DNA of 64,000 bases from Flavobacterium cupriresistens (GCF_020911925.1 NZ_CP087134.1:4464001-4528000), one strand, 5' to 3'; counted from the stretch's first letter, positions 35,222 through 44,760 are shown. Program-made: numbers and translations. The notes: generated from the letters alone by a model not told the origin.

Positions 35222-36417
35222 AGCTACGTTCTACAGAAACCTTTTGGCCCTTAAAACACGCAATGGAAGTAAGTTATCCGTCCCTAAGTTCCGATTTAGA
35301 AACTGAAATTCTAATTATTGGTGGTGGAATTACCGGAGCTTTGATTGCTTACAAACTCTTAAACGAAGGGAAAAAAGTCGTAATGGCCGATCGCCGTGAT
35401 ATTTGCAACGGAAGCACGGCAGCAAGTACCGCATTATTGCAATATGAAATTGATGTGTCACTACACGAACTAATAAAAGTCAGAGGATTAGAATGCGCTA
35501 TCGACAGCTATAGGAATGGGAAAAAAGCCATTTTTGATCTGCGGGCTATAGTCGATACGATAAAAAGTGATTGCCAGTTTGAATTCAAAAAAAGCATTTA
35601 TTTTTGTTCTTTAAAAAAAGATCTTCCTTTTCTAAGAACAGAATTCAAATGCCGAAAAGACAGCGGTTTCGATGTCAGCTGGCTCGAAAAATGGGACCTT
35701 GAGAAATTGGGATTAAATGCTCTGGCTGCCATAGAATCTAAAACCGCAGCGGTTATGGATCCTTATCAATTTGCTCAGGATTTAATCCGCTATTGCAAAA
35801 AAAAAGGAATGCAGGTTTTTGACCGCACGAACATTACGGCTATTCAAAATCAAAAAGGAAAACTTATTGCCCATACGGAAGCGAAATACAATATCGTGGC
35901 TGATCATGTTGTACACTGCAGCGGTTATGAGAGCACCGAAACACTCACAGAGAAAGTGGTTGATCTAAAAAGTACTTATGTAATTGCCTCAGAAAGTCTT
36001 CCGGATTTACCCAAATATTTTAAAACCGCCATTTTTTGGGACACCTCCTCTCCCTATTTATACTTTCGAGCGACAAAGGACAACCGAATCATTATGGGCG
36101 GCGGAGACGAAGAATTTAAAGACCCGAAAAAACGAGACAAACTGCTCCCTAAAAAAGAGCAATTTCTATTGAATAAATTTCAAAGAAAATTTCCAAAAAT
36201 CGATTTCAAAATCGATTATTCCTGGGCAGGTACTTTTGGAGAAACCAAAGATGGCTTACCGTATTTCGGAAAACCAAATCCAAATAAAAATGAACACTAT
36301 GTTTTAGGTTTCGGAGGAAACGGAATCACCTTTAGCGTCATCGGAATGAATTCGATTTTGCATTCGATTGAAGACAAAAAACATCCTGATTTGGAGTATT
36401 ATAAGTTTCACAGATAA
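35218..36417 (+). CDS. FAD-dependent oxidoreductase (DAO family)
   Basis: This 399-residue protein has an N-terminal FAD-binding motif ETEILIIGGGITGALIAYKLLNEG (GxGxxG, about 27-50) and the DAO family ending SWAGTFGETKDGLPYFGKP and VLGFGGNGITFSVIG (about 340-385). The substrate is unknown; members oxidise amines or hydroxy acids. The start overlaps the preceding stop (ATGA), so it is cotranscribed with the Mla operon or at least with the iron-permease-like gene. It is convergent with an AraC gene. Confidence 0.87.
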   Translation: MKLRSTETFWPLKHAMEVSYPSLSSDLETEILIIGGGITGALIAYKLLNEGKKVVMADRRDICNGSTAASTALLQYEIDVSLHELIKVRGLECAIDSYRNGKKAIFDLRAIVDTIKSDCQFEFKKSIYFCSLKKDLPFLRTEFKCRKDSGFDVSWLEKWDLEKLGLNALAAIESKTAAVMDPYQFAQDLIRYCKKKGMQVFDRTNITAIQNQKGKLIAHTEAKYNIVADHVVHCSGYESTETLTEKVVDLKSTYVIASESLPDLPKYFKTAIFWDTSSPYLYFRATKDNRIIMGGGDEEFKDPKKRDKLLPKKEQFLLNKFQRKFPKIDFKIDYSWAGTFGETKDGLPYFGKPNPNKNEHYVLGFGGNGITFSVIGMNSILHSIEDKKHPDLEYYKFHR

Positions 36418-36463
36418 TTCTTTTTCTAAGCATCACAGACTCTCAAAGCTTAGTCACTCAAAT

Positions 36464-37486
36464 CTAAGCGGTAATAGCCAAAGGATTCAGATTAAATTTA
36501 TACTCTTTGGGACTGCAATTGAATTTTTGTTTGAAAATTTTAGAGAAGTAACTTCTGCTTGTAAATCCAATACAATAAACGACCTCAGAAATGTTTAGGT
36601 CCGAAGTCCGAATTAAGATTTCCGCTTTTAAAACTCTTGTATGGGTAATAAAATCATTGACGGTACGATTGTGAATCATTTTAAATCCCTCTTGCAGTTT
36701 GTTTGGCGACAAGCCAGATTTTTTACTCAGCCATTTAATTGTAAAAGCTTCTTCCGGATTGGATTGTATCGTTTCTGAAAGTTCTTTTATTTCTTCCATT
36801 TCTCTTAAAGTCAGGCAGCTGAAATCTTTTGATGCAGTGGCTAAATCATCCGCGTGCTGCTGAATTTCTGTAGCCAGAATGATTCTTAAAATACCTTCTT
36901 TTAGTAAATGGCGCACAATACCGGTTTGGGTGATCGAGCTCAATTGTTCTATTTTCTCCGCAATTCTCCTGTAAGACCCCAGATAAAAGAAATTCTCCTG
37001 ACTATTATTCTCAAAAAAAGTTTCTTTTACTTTCGTGTTTAAAGAATTAGCCTGATCCATTGCGCCGGATTGGTTTCCAACTGTAATTAAAGTAAATTTA
37101 GTTTTTATGCCCTTTTCAAAGAGCAAAACATTTTCTTCTTTTTCTCTTGCGGAGAGAATGGCGGTCTGGAACATTTCCAGTTTTTTTTCTTCTTCCAAAA
37201 CACTAAACCGATGAGACAAATTACCTTCTGAGCAATACGCAAAATAAACCGGTGAAGCATTTAAATTTGCGATATTCATTCTCACCTCATCAGAAAAGGT
37301 CATATCAAACTGCATATAAGAAATCGCATCATTAAACGAAGCTCCGATAATGGAGCCTTGCGCCGAAGCATTATGAAATTCTAAAGTATATTCCTCTAAA
37401 TCACAAGTAATTTTTCCACCTAAATGCAAGGCTAATGTTTCAAATATATTCTTAATTTTATCTGTTTGTATATTAATTATTTTCAT
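36464..37486 (-). CDS. AraC family transcriptional regulator
   Basis: This 340-residue regulator ends in an AraC helix-turn-helix pair (WLSKKSGLSPNKLQEGFKMIHN, then EVVYCIGFTSRSYFSKIFKQKFNCSPKEYK). The N-terminal 220 residues are a longer sensor domain starting MKIINIQTDKIKNIFETLALHLGGKITCDLEEYTLEF, which fits a known AraC subgroup. In-frame ATGs upstream to 37618 exist but this start matches the family. It is divergent from the glycosylase gene at 37697. Confidence 0.85.
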   Translation of the reverse strand: MKIINIQTDKIKNIFETLALHLGGKITCDLEEYTLEFHNASAQGSIIGASFNDAISYMQFDMTFSDEVRMNIANLNASPVYFAYCSEGNLSHRFSVLEEEKKLEMFQTAILSAREKEENVLLFEKGIKTKFTLITVGNQSGAMDQANSLNTKVKETFFENNSQENFFYLGSYRRIAEKIEQLSSITQTGIVRHLLKEGILRIILATEIQQHADDLATASKDFSCLTLREMEEIKELSETIQSNPEEAFTIKWLSKKSGLSPNKLQEGFKMIHNRTVNDFITHTRVLKAEILIRTSDLNISEVVYCIGFTSRSYFSKIFKQKFNCSPKEYKFNLNPLAITA

Positions 37487-37696
37487 TTGGGCAGGATTTA
37501 AAAATTCAACACTAAAAGGGTATAGCTTACTCGATAGAGCGAATTTGTTTTTAAGTACAAATTCTTTATAATCTATACTCCAAAGTTCGATTAAACAACA
37601 CCGAAAAATGTTATACAATTTTTAGATTTTGTTTTATAATTACCTATTAATGACTATATTAACAACTATTTTACCCGTTTAATTTCAATAAAAAGC

Positions 37697-38200
37697 ATGA
37701 AAAGTTTTTCCTTCCCTCCATTTAGTTCTGACCGATCTAATGTATTGATTTTGGGCACGATGCCGGGATTAAAGTCTTTAGAACTCAATCAATATTACGG
37801 GCACAATCAGAACAATTTCTGGAAATTTTTGTTCCCAATTCTGAACGAAGATTTTTCAAATGACTACGAAACCAGAAAAGCGCTTTTGCAAAAAAACAAT
37901 ATTGCCATCTGGGATGTTTTACAATTCTGCGACAGAGTCGGAAGTTTAGACAGTGCCATAAAAAATGAAATTGCCAATGACTTCGAATCCTTCTTAAACG
38001 AACATCCAAACATCACAACGATTCTCTTTAACGGAAAAAAAGCAGCGGCATTCTTTAAAAAATACGTTACACTTGAAAAATCCTATCAGCTCATTACGCT
38101 CCCATCGTCAAGTCCGGCAAATGCGGGCCAATCGTTCGAATCAAAATTAGCCGAGTGGAAAGTCATAAATTCACTCACAAACAATCAAACAGATATTTGA
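37697..38200 (+). CDS. UDG-superfamily hypoxanthine-DNA glycosylase
   Basis: This 167-residue DNA repair enzyme belongs to the family-6 (hypoxanthine-DNA glycosylase, HDG) group. Motif 1 is GTMPGLKSLELNQYYGHNQNNFW (about 16-38), and the C-terminal LPSSSPANAGQSFESKLAEW marks the leucine-loop region. A family member removes deaminated adenine from DNA. The length is normal for the family. It stands alone. Confidence 0.88.
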   Translation: MKSFSFPPFSSDRSNVLILGTMPGLKSLELNQYYGHNQNNFWKFLFPILNEDFSNDYETRKALLQKNNIAIWDVLQFCDRVGSLDSAIKNEIANDFESFLNEHPNITTILFNGKKAAAFFKKYVTLEKSYQLITLPSSSPANAGQSFESKLAEWKVINSLTNNQTDI

Positions 38201-38358
38201 ATTCTATAATATTATCTTGGTAAAGTATAATAATTTCGTCAGGCAATCTGATAATTTTACCAAAAGGTTTTTGAAGTATTTTAGTACTGGACTCCTTAGT
38301 AATGGCAAGTCACCTACTAAGGCTATAGTATAAGAAATGCCGATAGTTAGTTTATTTA

Positions 38359-38392
38359 AAAAGCTATTCTTTTATTAGAATAGCTTTTATAC
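38359..38392 (+). terminator. Perfect terminator hairpin
   Basis: AAAAGCTATTCT and AGAATAGCTTTT form a perfect 12-bp stem around TTTATT. The region 38201-38358 has no gene. Confidence 0.85.
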
Positions 38393-38423
38393 TTTTATGG
38401 TTTATTTTTTTAACCAAATAATT

Positions 38424-38858
38424 ATGAAAATTCAAACATACCGTAATCATATACGGTTTTATACACCTCATCATTTTATATATTACCCAATTCTGATTGG
38501 GTTTTTAGCAGCTAGTATTTATTTTGCGTGTACTACAGAAGACAAGCTAATCTGGACTTTTATAAGTATTGGGTTTGTTTTTTTATTCTGGCTTGCTTAT
38601 ATGCTTCGCCAGCATTATGCTTTAACCTTGCAAAACAGAATTATACGATTAGAACTTCGCTATCGTTATTTTACACTTACAGGAAAAAGATTCGAGGAAT
38701 TCGAATACAAACTAACCGACGATCAGGTTTTTGCACTACGTTTTGCGCCCGATAACGAGTTAATAACACTTGTAGCAAATACCCTTGAAAATAATCTGAC
38801 AGGAGCAGCTATAAAAAGAGCAATCGTACACTGGCGAGCTGATTATAACAGGGTTTAA
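38424..38858 (+). CDS. DUF6526 membrane protein
   Basis: This 144-residue protein starts at MKIQTYRNHIRFYTPHHFIYYPILIGFL, the usual beginning of DUF6526 proteins, and has two membrane helices (about 18-38 and 48-66) followed by a soluble part with RIIRLELRYRYFTLTGKRF and a tail GAAIKRAIVHWRADYNRV. The function is unknown. A longer start at 38397 is less likely. It is followed by a terminator palindrome. Confidence 0.8.
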   Translation: MKIQTYRNHIRFYTPHHFIYYPILIGFLAASIYFACTTEDKLIWTFISIGFVFLFWLAYMLRQHYALTLQNRIIRLELRYRYFTLTGKRFEEFEYKLTDDQVFALRFAPDNELITLVANTLENNLTGAAIKRAIVHWRADYNRV

Positions 38859-38882
38859 GAAAAAATCATAAAAAACAACAAT

Positions 38883-38945
38883 GCCAATAGCAATAAAAAA
38901 TGCAGTCTAAAAATTGCAACCTACTTATTGCTATTGGCTTTTTTA
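38883..38945. terminator. Palindromic terminator
   Basis: GCCAATAGCAATAA and TTATTGCTATTGGC are a perfect 14-bp pair around 28 bases, followed by T residues. A convergent 60-residue ORF ends at its right arm. Confidence 0.7.
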
Positions 38946-39103
38946 TTGTCTTCTATCTCTGAACCTTTGCTACTTTGAACCGCCGAGCCTTTCCCCTTTA
39001 CCAAAAACCATACAAAACTGATAAACAGATTATTATACAAAATAATCAAAGTAATTAAAACAAATGAATGATTTTTTTTGTTAACTTTAATAGCTACAAA
39101 CAT
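38921..39103 (-). CDS. Possible 60-residue membrane peptide
   Basis: This frame starts MFVAIKVNKKNHSFVLITLIILYNNLFISFVWFLVKGKG with one or two hydrophobic segments and a polar Ser/Lys tail. Its stop lies inside the shared terminator, and it is divergent from the outer-membrane gene at 39130. There is no clear promoter, so it may be spurious. Confidence 0.35.
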   Translation of the reverse strand: MFVAIKVNKKNHSFVLITLIILYNNLFISFVWFLVKGKGSAVQSSKGSEIEDNKKANSNK

Positions 39104-39129
39104 CCAGGTAAAATCTAAAATTTAATCTT

Positions 39130-40044
39130 ATGAAAAAATTATTTTACTTTTTGACCGCTTCATTATTAGGGTTGACATCAAATGCACAAACCGTTGCCGA
39201 AATAACTCCAACTGACACTTTAACTGTAATTCAGAACCAAAATAAAATCGAACAGGATACTTATTCTGAAGATTTACCTTGGCATGCCAGACGCTTTAAA
39301 GTTTCTGCGGGAAGTTTTTTTCCTGTAAATAATACTCAAATTCAGGTAGGTACTAATAACGGAAAAATCGGTACTACAATAGACCTCGAAGATGATTTAG
39401 GATTTACTAAATCAAGCGCTTCCTTTTTAGGGACATTTGATTGGCGTATTTCAAGAAGATCACGATTGGGATTTGAATACTTTTCGCTGGACAGAAGCTC
39501 CTCTAAAACCTTGCAAAGAGAAATTAATTTTGGAGAGAACACTTATGAGGTAAATGCAAGAGTAACGGCTTTTTTTAACGTTCAGATTGCAAGAATCGCC
39601 TATGGTTACGCCTTTTTATCTAAACCAAAATACGAAGCCGGATTGTTAATTGGTGCACATGTGCTTTTTGCGGATCTGGGTTTACGTGTAGATGCCAAAC
39701 AGGCCGTCGCTGAAGTACATGATAATTTTAACTTCACTGCGCCATTACCGGATATTGGCATATGGGGAGAATTTGTACTCGGAAAACGTTTTGGTCTGTA
39801 TGCCAACGTAAATTATCTGGCCTTAAAAATTGATACTATAGACGGTCGAATCCTAAGCTACAATTTATCTCTTCTGTACAATGTGTATAAAAACTTTAGT
39901 CTTACAGCCGGATATACAGGTTTAAATTTTAAAGTTGAAGACATCGAAAAACACCTTAACGGTTCTCTGAAATGGGGGTATAATGGGCCAACTCTTACGG
40001 CTGTTTATACCTTTGGACATCATGTTAAGCTCTATAAACACTAG
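39130..40044 (+). CDS. Outer-membrane beta-barrel protein, unknown
   Basis: This 304-residue protein has a signal peptide (MKKLFYFLTASLLGLTSNAQ) and alternating aromatic strands typical of a beta-barrel: RRSRLGFEYFSLDR, ARIAYGYAFLSKPKYEAGLLIGAHVLFADLGLR and NFSLTAGYTGLNFKVEDIEKH, ending TAVYTFGHHVKLYKH. It is not recognised beyond that. It stands alone, closed by a strong terminator. Confidence 0.8.
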   Translation: MKKLFYFLTASLLGLTSNAQTVAEITPTDTLTVIQNQNKIEQDTYSEDLPWHARRFKVSAGSFFPVNNTQIQVGTNNGKIGTTIDLEDDLGFTKSSASFLGTFDWRISRRSRLGFEYFSLDRSSSKTLQREINFGENTYEVNARVTAFFNVQIARIAYGYAFLSKPKYEAGLLIGAHVLFADLGLRVDAKQAVAEVHDNFNFTAPLPDIGIWGEFVLGKRFGLYANVNYLALKIDTIDGRILSYNLSLLYNVYKNFSLTAGYTGLNFKVEDIEKHLNGSLKWGYNGPTLTAVYTFGHHVKLYKH

Positions 40045-40089
40045 AGTTTTAAATTCCAAAAGTTAAATTCTAAATTCCAAAAAAAAACA

Positions 40090-40121
40090 AACCCGACAGG
40101 TTTTTGAAACCTGTCGGGTTT
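40090..40121. terminator. AACCCGACAGG terminator hairpin
   Basis: AACCCGACAGGTTT and AAACCTGTCGGGTT form a perfect stem around TTG and are followed by T-rich sequence. The same hairpin occurs at 44960-44998, so it is also an interspersed repeat. Confidence 0.8.
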
Positions 40122-40159
40122 AATTTGCGGAAGTTGGTAAAATTCGTGACGACAAAAAA

Positions 40160-41383
40160 CTATTCCGAAGTTTCTAACTGTAGAACAACATTCTGATAAC
40201 GCTTGCTAAGTGAAAATAATTGCTCCGCAAAAATCATAATTGCTAAAGGAATAAAGAAAAAAGAAGTTAAGTTTTTCTCATATAAAAAATAGACCGCAAC
40301 CATATATATTCTGGCATACTCTAGATAATAAATCCATTTTCTTTGTTCTAATAAAGCACCGCAATTCACTAACGTAATTAGTATAAAGAACAATACAAAA
40401 ACCTTATCGAAGGCGCTTAAGAACTCAAAATAATACGTAAAAGCAGTCAGAATCAAAGTTGAAACTCCCAATTGAATGTACAGATAATTCTTAAACCGAA
40501 GTCGCTGATTGGGATTGGCTTTGTCCTGTAGAAACCGTTTTTCTAAGATTGGACGTATGTCCTGATCCATATGAGCCGGACTTCCGAACACAGCTTTCCA
40601 CTTTTCTTTGAATCCTTTTGAACGTTTCCATAGTTCGCAAATTTCAAAATAGTAGTGAAAATGCTGCCACAAAAAACTATAGCTTTTGAGTGGATGTGTT
40701 AATCCATATTTTGGTTTTTCCTCCTCGGTTTGGAAAGTGCCGAAAAGATGGTCCCAAAAGGTGAACATATCTCCGTAGTTTTTATCTAAATATTTCTCAT
40801 CAGAGGCATGATGAACCCCATGTACGGAAGGCGTCACAAAAATATACTCCAGCCATTTTATCTTTCCGATAAGCTGTGTATGGGTGAAAAACGAATAGGC
40901 GCCATGAACAATTAACATCGTAATGACCATTTTAGGACGAAAACCTATAAAGGGAAGCACACACCAGAATCCGGTTCTGATAATGGCCTGAAAAGTTGTA
41001 ATTCTCGCCGCTGCAGTAAAATTAAACTCTTCGCTATGATGATGCACAATGTGCGCCGCCCAGAAAAAATTGACTTCATGTCCTAATCGATGGTACCAAT
41101 ACCAAACAAAATCGGTTGCGAGAATTAAACCTAACCAAACCAAAATAGTTGACGGGATATCAAAAATGCGATAGTGATCGTAGATGTAATCGTACAATTG
41201 GTAAAAACTTGCCGCAATAAATAAATTGATTAATCTTTCGGCTATACCAATACTAATATTCGAAACTGAGCTTTCATAATTGAAAATTTCCGGTCTTTTT
41301 TTTCGCTGCACTATTTTATATTCAATAAATAAAAAAAGGAAAAAGGCAGGCATTGCGAAGGCAAGAAAATTAATATGTTCCAT
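40160..41383 (-). CDS. Sterol desaturase / fatty acid hydroxylase family protein
   Basis: This 407-residue membrane di-iron oxygenase has the three histidine boxes HRLGH, HIVHHHSEE and HGVHHASDE (about residues 118, 131 and 192) within a multi-helix protein; N- and C-terminal membrane segments extend beyond the core. Family members hydroxylate or desaturate lipids or carotenoids. It is probably monocistronic; upstream gap 41384-41512 shows nothing else. The substrate is not predictable. Confidence 0.88.
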   Translation of the reverse strand: MEHINFLAFAMPAFFLFLFIEYKIVQRKKRPEIFNYESSVSNISIGIAERLINLFIAASFYQLYDYIYDHYRIFDIPSTILVWLGLILATDFVWYWYHRLGHEVNFFWAAHIVHHHSEEFNFTAAARITTFQAIIRTGFWCVLPFIGFRPKMVITMLIVHGAYSFFTHTQLIGKIKWLEYIFVTPSVHGVHHASDEKYLDKNYGDMFTFWDHLFGTFQTEEEKPKYGLTHPLKSYSFLWQHFHYYFEICELWKRSKGFKEKWKAVFGSPAHMDQDIRPILEKRFLQDKANPNQRLRFKNYLYIQLGVSTLILTAFTYYFEFLSAFDKVFVLFFILITLVNCGALLEQRKWIYYLEYARIYMVAVYFLYEKNLTSFFFIPLAIMIFAEQLFSLSKRYQNVVLQLETSE

Positions 41384-41512
41384 TTTAAAAATTACTTTAC
41401 TGCATTTATAAATAATTCAAAAAGAAAATATTTTCACCAATCAACACAACATCCAGCTACAGAATGGCATCGATTGATGAAAATGATCTTACGCTGATTT
41501 TAGAGCGAATTT

Positions 41513-42799
41513 TTAATTTTGTTTATATTTCAAAGCATCCAACGCAACTTCTTTAACCGATTGCGTTACGGCTACTTTTTGTAAGGCAAGGATATAAGCC
41601 GCAATACGTGGCGTAACATGGTGTTTCTTTGCGGTTCTGAAAACAGTATCAAAACTCTTCTCTAATATTACCTCCAGACGGGTATTAATCTGATGCATTC
41701 TCCATGATTCTGAAAGTGAATTCTGAAGCCATTCAAAATACGAAACGGTAACCCCACCGGCATTGGCCAGAATATCCGGAACAACCAAAACATTATTGTC
41801 ATGTAAAATTTTATCCGCATCGGAAGAAACCGGGCCATTTGCGCCCTCTACTATAATTTTGGCACGAATATCGTTGGCATTTTTTTGTGTTATCACGTCC
41901 TCTTTTGCCGCCGGAATCAAGACATCAACATCCAAAAGCAACAACTCTTCGTGTTGAATCACAATCGAATTCGGATACCCTTTTATGCTTTTATTGTTTA
42001 AATTATAATACAAAATAAGCTCGGGAATATTGATCCCATCCGGATTGTAAAAGGCTTCTGAAACATCACTAACCGCTACTATTTTCAATCCTTTTTCGAA
42101 CAAAAACAAAGCCGAATGTAAACCTACATTTCCAAAACCCTGAATTGCTGCACTTGCTCTTGCCGGTCTTATTTTTAACGTTTGAAGTGCCAACAAACTA
42201 ATAATACTAACACCTCGTCCGGTTGCTTCTACTCTACCCAATGAACCTCCCGAATGTAAATGTTTTCCGGTAACTACAGCGTGCGTTGTTTTGCCGTGTA
42301 CCAGCGAAAATTCATCCATCAGCCAGCCCATTTCATCCGGACCGGTTCCCATGTCGGGTGCGGGAACGTCTTTTTCAGGTCCAAAAATATCGGATAAGGC
42401 TTTGGTATAAGCTCTGGTAATTTTCTCTAATTCTGTTTTAGAATGTTTTCTCGGATCACAAATGATTCCGCCTTTAGCACCTCCAAACGGAATTCCCGTT
42501 ACGGCAGATTTCCAGGTCATCCAAGCTGCCAATGCCTTTACTTCGTCAAGGTTTACAGCGGTATCATAACGTATTCCTCCTTTTGACGGGCCCAAGGCTG
42601 TATTGTGAATTACACGATAACCTTCAAAATTTTGGACTTCTCCATTGTCTAAAACTATAGAAAAGTTTACAACAATCTGCTTTTCCGGACGTTGCAATTT
42701 TTGTCTGATCGATTCATCTAAATTAAGAATATCGGCCGCAATATTAAATCGATCAATCATAGATTGAAAGGGATTCTGTTTAATTATTTCTGTGCTCAT
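41513..42799 (-). CDS. Glutamate/leucine/phenylalanine dehydrogenase family
   Basis: This 428-residue NAD(P)-dependent dehydrogenase has the substrate motif GIPFGGAKGGIICDPR (with the catalytic Lys, about 107-123), PAPDMGTGPDEMGWLMDEF and the nucleotide motif AIQGFGNVGLHSALFL (about 208). The length and motifs fit hexameric glutamate dehydrogenase. It links 2-oxoglutarate and glutamate. It stands alone. Confidence 0.92.
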   Translation of the reverse strand: MSTEIIKQNPFQSMIDRFNIAADILNLDESIRQKLQRPEKQIVVNFSIVLDNGEVQNFEGYRVIHNTALGPSKGGIRYDTAVNLDEVKALAAWMTWKSAVTGIPFGGAKGGIICDPRKHSKTELEKITRAYTKALSDIFGPEKDVPAPDMGTGPDEMGWLMDEFSLVHGKTTHAVVTGKHLHSGGSLGRVEATGRGVSIISLLALQTLKIRPARASAAIQGFGNVGLHSALFLFEKGLKIVAVSDVSEAFYNPDGINIPELILYYNLNNKSIKGYPNSIVIQHEELLLLDVDVLIPAAKEDVITQKNANDIRAKIIVEGANGPVSSDADKILHDNNVLVVPDILANAGGVTVSYFEWLQNSLSESWRMHQINTRLEVILEKSFDTVFRTAKKHHVTPRIAAYILALQKVAVTQSVKEVALDALKYKQN

Positions 42800-42982
42800 A
42801 GCTATTTATCTTTTTATTTGGGTTATGCTTTCCTGCTTTAAGTGTTCAAAGTCAGAAAGTGATTTCTTTTACTACTCTGTTTAGTTAAGATTGCAACTGC
42901 TGCATGGAATTTTTATCAGACAGCACTGCATCATTGTATTTCTGTTTCGATTCGATCTCATATTTTATTTTTTACTAATTCT

Positions 42983-43022
42983 AAAAAAAAGCCTTTCATG
43001 GTGCGTGAAAGGCTAAAAAAAA
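42983..43022 (-). terminator. Terminator of the 28-codon unit
   Basis: AGCCTTTCA and TGAAAGGCT make a 9-bp stem around TGGTGCG; on the minus strand an eight-base U-run follows. It ends the small transcript starting near 43131. Confidence 0.75.
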
Positions 43023-43042
43023 AATAACAAGTAGATCTTCTA

Positions 43043-43129
43043 TTAACGCCATTTCATAACACAATTCATCATGCAACACATCATTAAGCTGCACATAAAC
43101 TGACTATTATTTGGACTAGAGTTTTTCAT
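43043..43129 (-). CDS. 28-residue Cys/Met-rich peptide
   Basis: On the minus strand a 28-codon frame reads MKNSSPNNSQFMCSLMMC and continues CMMNCVMKWR, four Cys and seven Met in all. A -7 box TAAATTTG (43138-43145) lies eight bases before the ATG and a strong terminator follows 21 bases after the stop, so the whole unit is about 145 bases. It is too short for normal gene finding and unrecognised. The Cys and Met may bind metal, or it may be a small RNA with a chance frame. Confidence 0.45.
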   Translation of the reverse strand: MKNSSPNNSQFMCSLMMCCMMNCVMKWR

Positions 43130-43137
43130 TGTTATTG

Positions 43138-43145
43138 CAAATTTA
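43138..43145 (-). promoter_or_regulatory. -7 box of the small peptide unit
   Basis: TAAATTTG on the minus strand matches TAnnTTTG exactly; transcription would begin close to the ATG. Confidence 0.5.
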
Positions 43146-43252
43146 TAAATTACTTCTTATATTCTATAGAATTAGTAGAATTAATTTCAAATAAAATGAA
43201 AAATAGTACAAAAACCATTGTAAATAAAGCGTTTACAATATTAGAAAAACAA

Positions 43253-44104
43253 CTAAAATTGTGACATAACAATCAAAATGATGGCAATTAATGCTAAAAT
43301 GATCCCCACAAAGTTGATTTTCGATAATTTTTCTTTGAAAAAAAGTAAACCAATAAGGCTTCCCAGGATTATAACGCCCATATTCATTCCGGCAAAAACG
43401 GTAGAAGGATTGTCTGAAAAAGCTTGATGTGCTTTCAGGTAAAACAAAATATTTCCGAAGTTAAAAAGACCAACCAATGCTCCAAAAAGAATGTTTTTAG
43501 ATTCCAATTTTCCTCTTTTAACTACTACTTCATAACCTACAATACACAGAGCAACAACCAACGCAATGGTAAAAACAACAAATAAAGAAGTCGTATAGGG
43601 TAAAGTTGTGTATAATGCTATTTGCTTAAAAAGAATATCGATAACGCCAAAACCAAGTAAAACAACAGCTGGATAAATCCATTTGTTCTCCGTATTTTCA
43701 GCTTGCTTTTTTAAGATTAGCAAAAGTGCCAGAAAGCCTATTATAAGTCCGATAACTTTATAGGTATTAAATTCTTCCTTAAAAATAAACCAAGCAGCAA
43801 GAATCGGAATAAACAGTGATAACCGTTGTGCAGTATCCGTTTTTACAATTCCCATATGTCGGATTGAAGCCACCAGGAAAAGAAAAATTACAGGCAACAG
43901 AACTCCAATTAAAAAGTAAATTCCCCAAGGTGCAGCTGAATTTACCGCACTTAGATCGGGACTAAATGTAAAATAACAAAGTAATAACGCAAATACATAA
44001 TTGAAAGCTACAATCTGAGTTGGATTGGTCGCATATTTTCGTGTGATTTTAAAAATAACACCAACAATTACACTGCAAAATATACTTAGAATAAGGAATA
44101 ACAT
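43253..44104 (-). CDS. EamA/DMT family transporter
   Basis: This integral membrane protein of about 283 residues has ten predicted helices in two similar halves. It starts MLFLILSIFCSVIVGVIF; an in-frame ATG ten codons upstream (44134) is disfavoured, because a -7 box TATTTTTG (minus strand, 44123-44130) lies between them. DMT members export small metabolites; substrate unknown. It precedes nothing on its strand but the small peptide unit at 43129. Confidence 0.85.
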   Translation of the reverse strand: MLFLILSIFCSVIVGVIFKITRKYATNPTQIVAFNYVFALLLCYFTFSPDLSAVNSAAPWGIYFLIGVLLPVIFLFLVASIRHMGIVKTDTAQRLSLFIPILAAWFIFKEEFNTYKVIGLIIGFLALLLILKKQAENTENKWIYPAVVLLGFGVIDILFKQIALYTTLPYTTSLFVVFTIALVVALCIVGYEVVVKRGKLESKNILFGALVGLFNFGNILFYLKAHQAFSDNPSTVFAGMNMGVIILGSLIGLLFFKEKLSKINFVGIILALIAIILIVMSQF

Positions 44105-44122
44105 ACTATTTGATTTTGCAGA

Positions 44123-44130
44123 CAAAAATA
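44123..44130 (-). promoter_or_regulatory. -7 box that decides the EamA start
   Basis: TATTTTTG matches TAnnTTTG on the minus strand and lies inside the longer possible frame, so translation from 44104 is favoured. Confidence 0.5.
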
Positions 44131-44166
44131 ACATTAATCCTTATTATAACTTCCAAAAAAAAAATA

Positions 44167-44760
44167 TTAATCGCTCTTTAGCCAACCCGTAATACTCATT
44201 CGCGTATTCTGAGTTACCAAAACTTCATGTATCAATTCATCACTTTTAAAGAAAACCGTTTTACCTTGTGTTGGCGCAATTTTCTGATTATTGTTTACTT
44301 GATGAATTAACAATTCTCCACCATCAGCTTCCTGCCAATTGCCGTTGAGATAACAAATCATTGAATACTTGCGGCTCGGATTATTTTTAAACTGATCTAA
44401 GTGTTTGAGATAAAAATCTCCTTTTTCGTATAAAGCATAATGAAATTCGTAACCGGTAATTCCGGCATAACAACTTTCATTTAAATAAAGTATAAAAGCG
44501 TCAATCTTGGCAAAAAACTCATTTTCAAAAACATTATTATGTTTTTTATCCAGCCAGTAAATCGAATCACTTCTTATGGCATCATCATATGCTGGTCTTT
44601 CATGATTTCCAATTCCGGCAGCTAACAACATTTTATTTTGATTTAAATCGAGTAAATTTTGTTTTAACTGATTTGCTAATACAGGACTCAAAAAATCTTC
44701 CGCTATTCCAACATTATTCTCAATATACGAAGCAATTAAATCTTCAAAACTATCTTCCAT
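44167..44760 (-). CDS. 2-oxoglutarate/Fe(II)-dependent oxygenase
   Basis: This protein of about 197 residues fits the 2OG-Fe(II) oxygenase (prolyl 4-hydroxylase-like) fold: the first His and Asp lie in YLKHLDQF, the second His in SDELIHEVL and the 2OG-binding Arg in TRMSITGW near the C-terminus. The start MEDSFEDLIASYIENN at 44760 is preferred to one 11 codons upstream. Members hydroxylate peptides or small molecules. Confidence 0.85.
   Translation of the reverse strand: MEDSFEDLIASYIENNVGIAEDFLSPVLANQLKQNLLDLNQNKMLLAAGIGNHERPAYDDAIRSDSIYWLDKKHNNVFENEFFAKIDAFILYLNESCYAGITGYEFHYALYEKGDFYLKHLDQFKNNPSRKYSMICYLNGNWQEADGGELLIHQVNNNQKIAPTQGKTVFFKSDELIHEVLVTQNTRMSITGWLKSD

Noticed and set aside
41763..41957. 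A plus-strand frame inside the glutamate dehydrogenase gene
   Set aside because: It is the shadow of a well-supported gene with clear motifs on the other strand.
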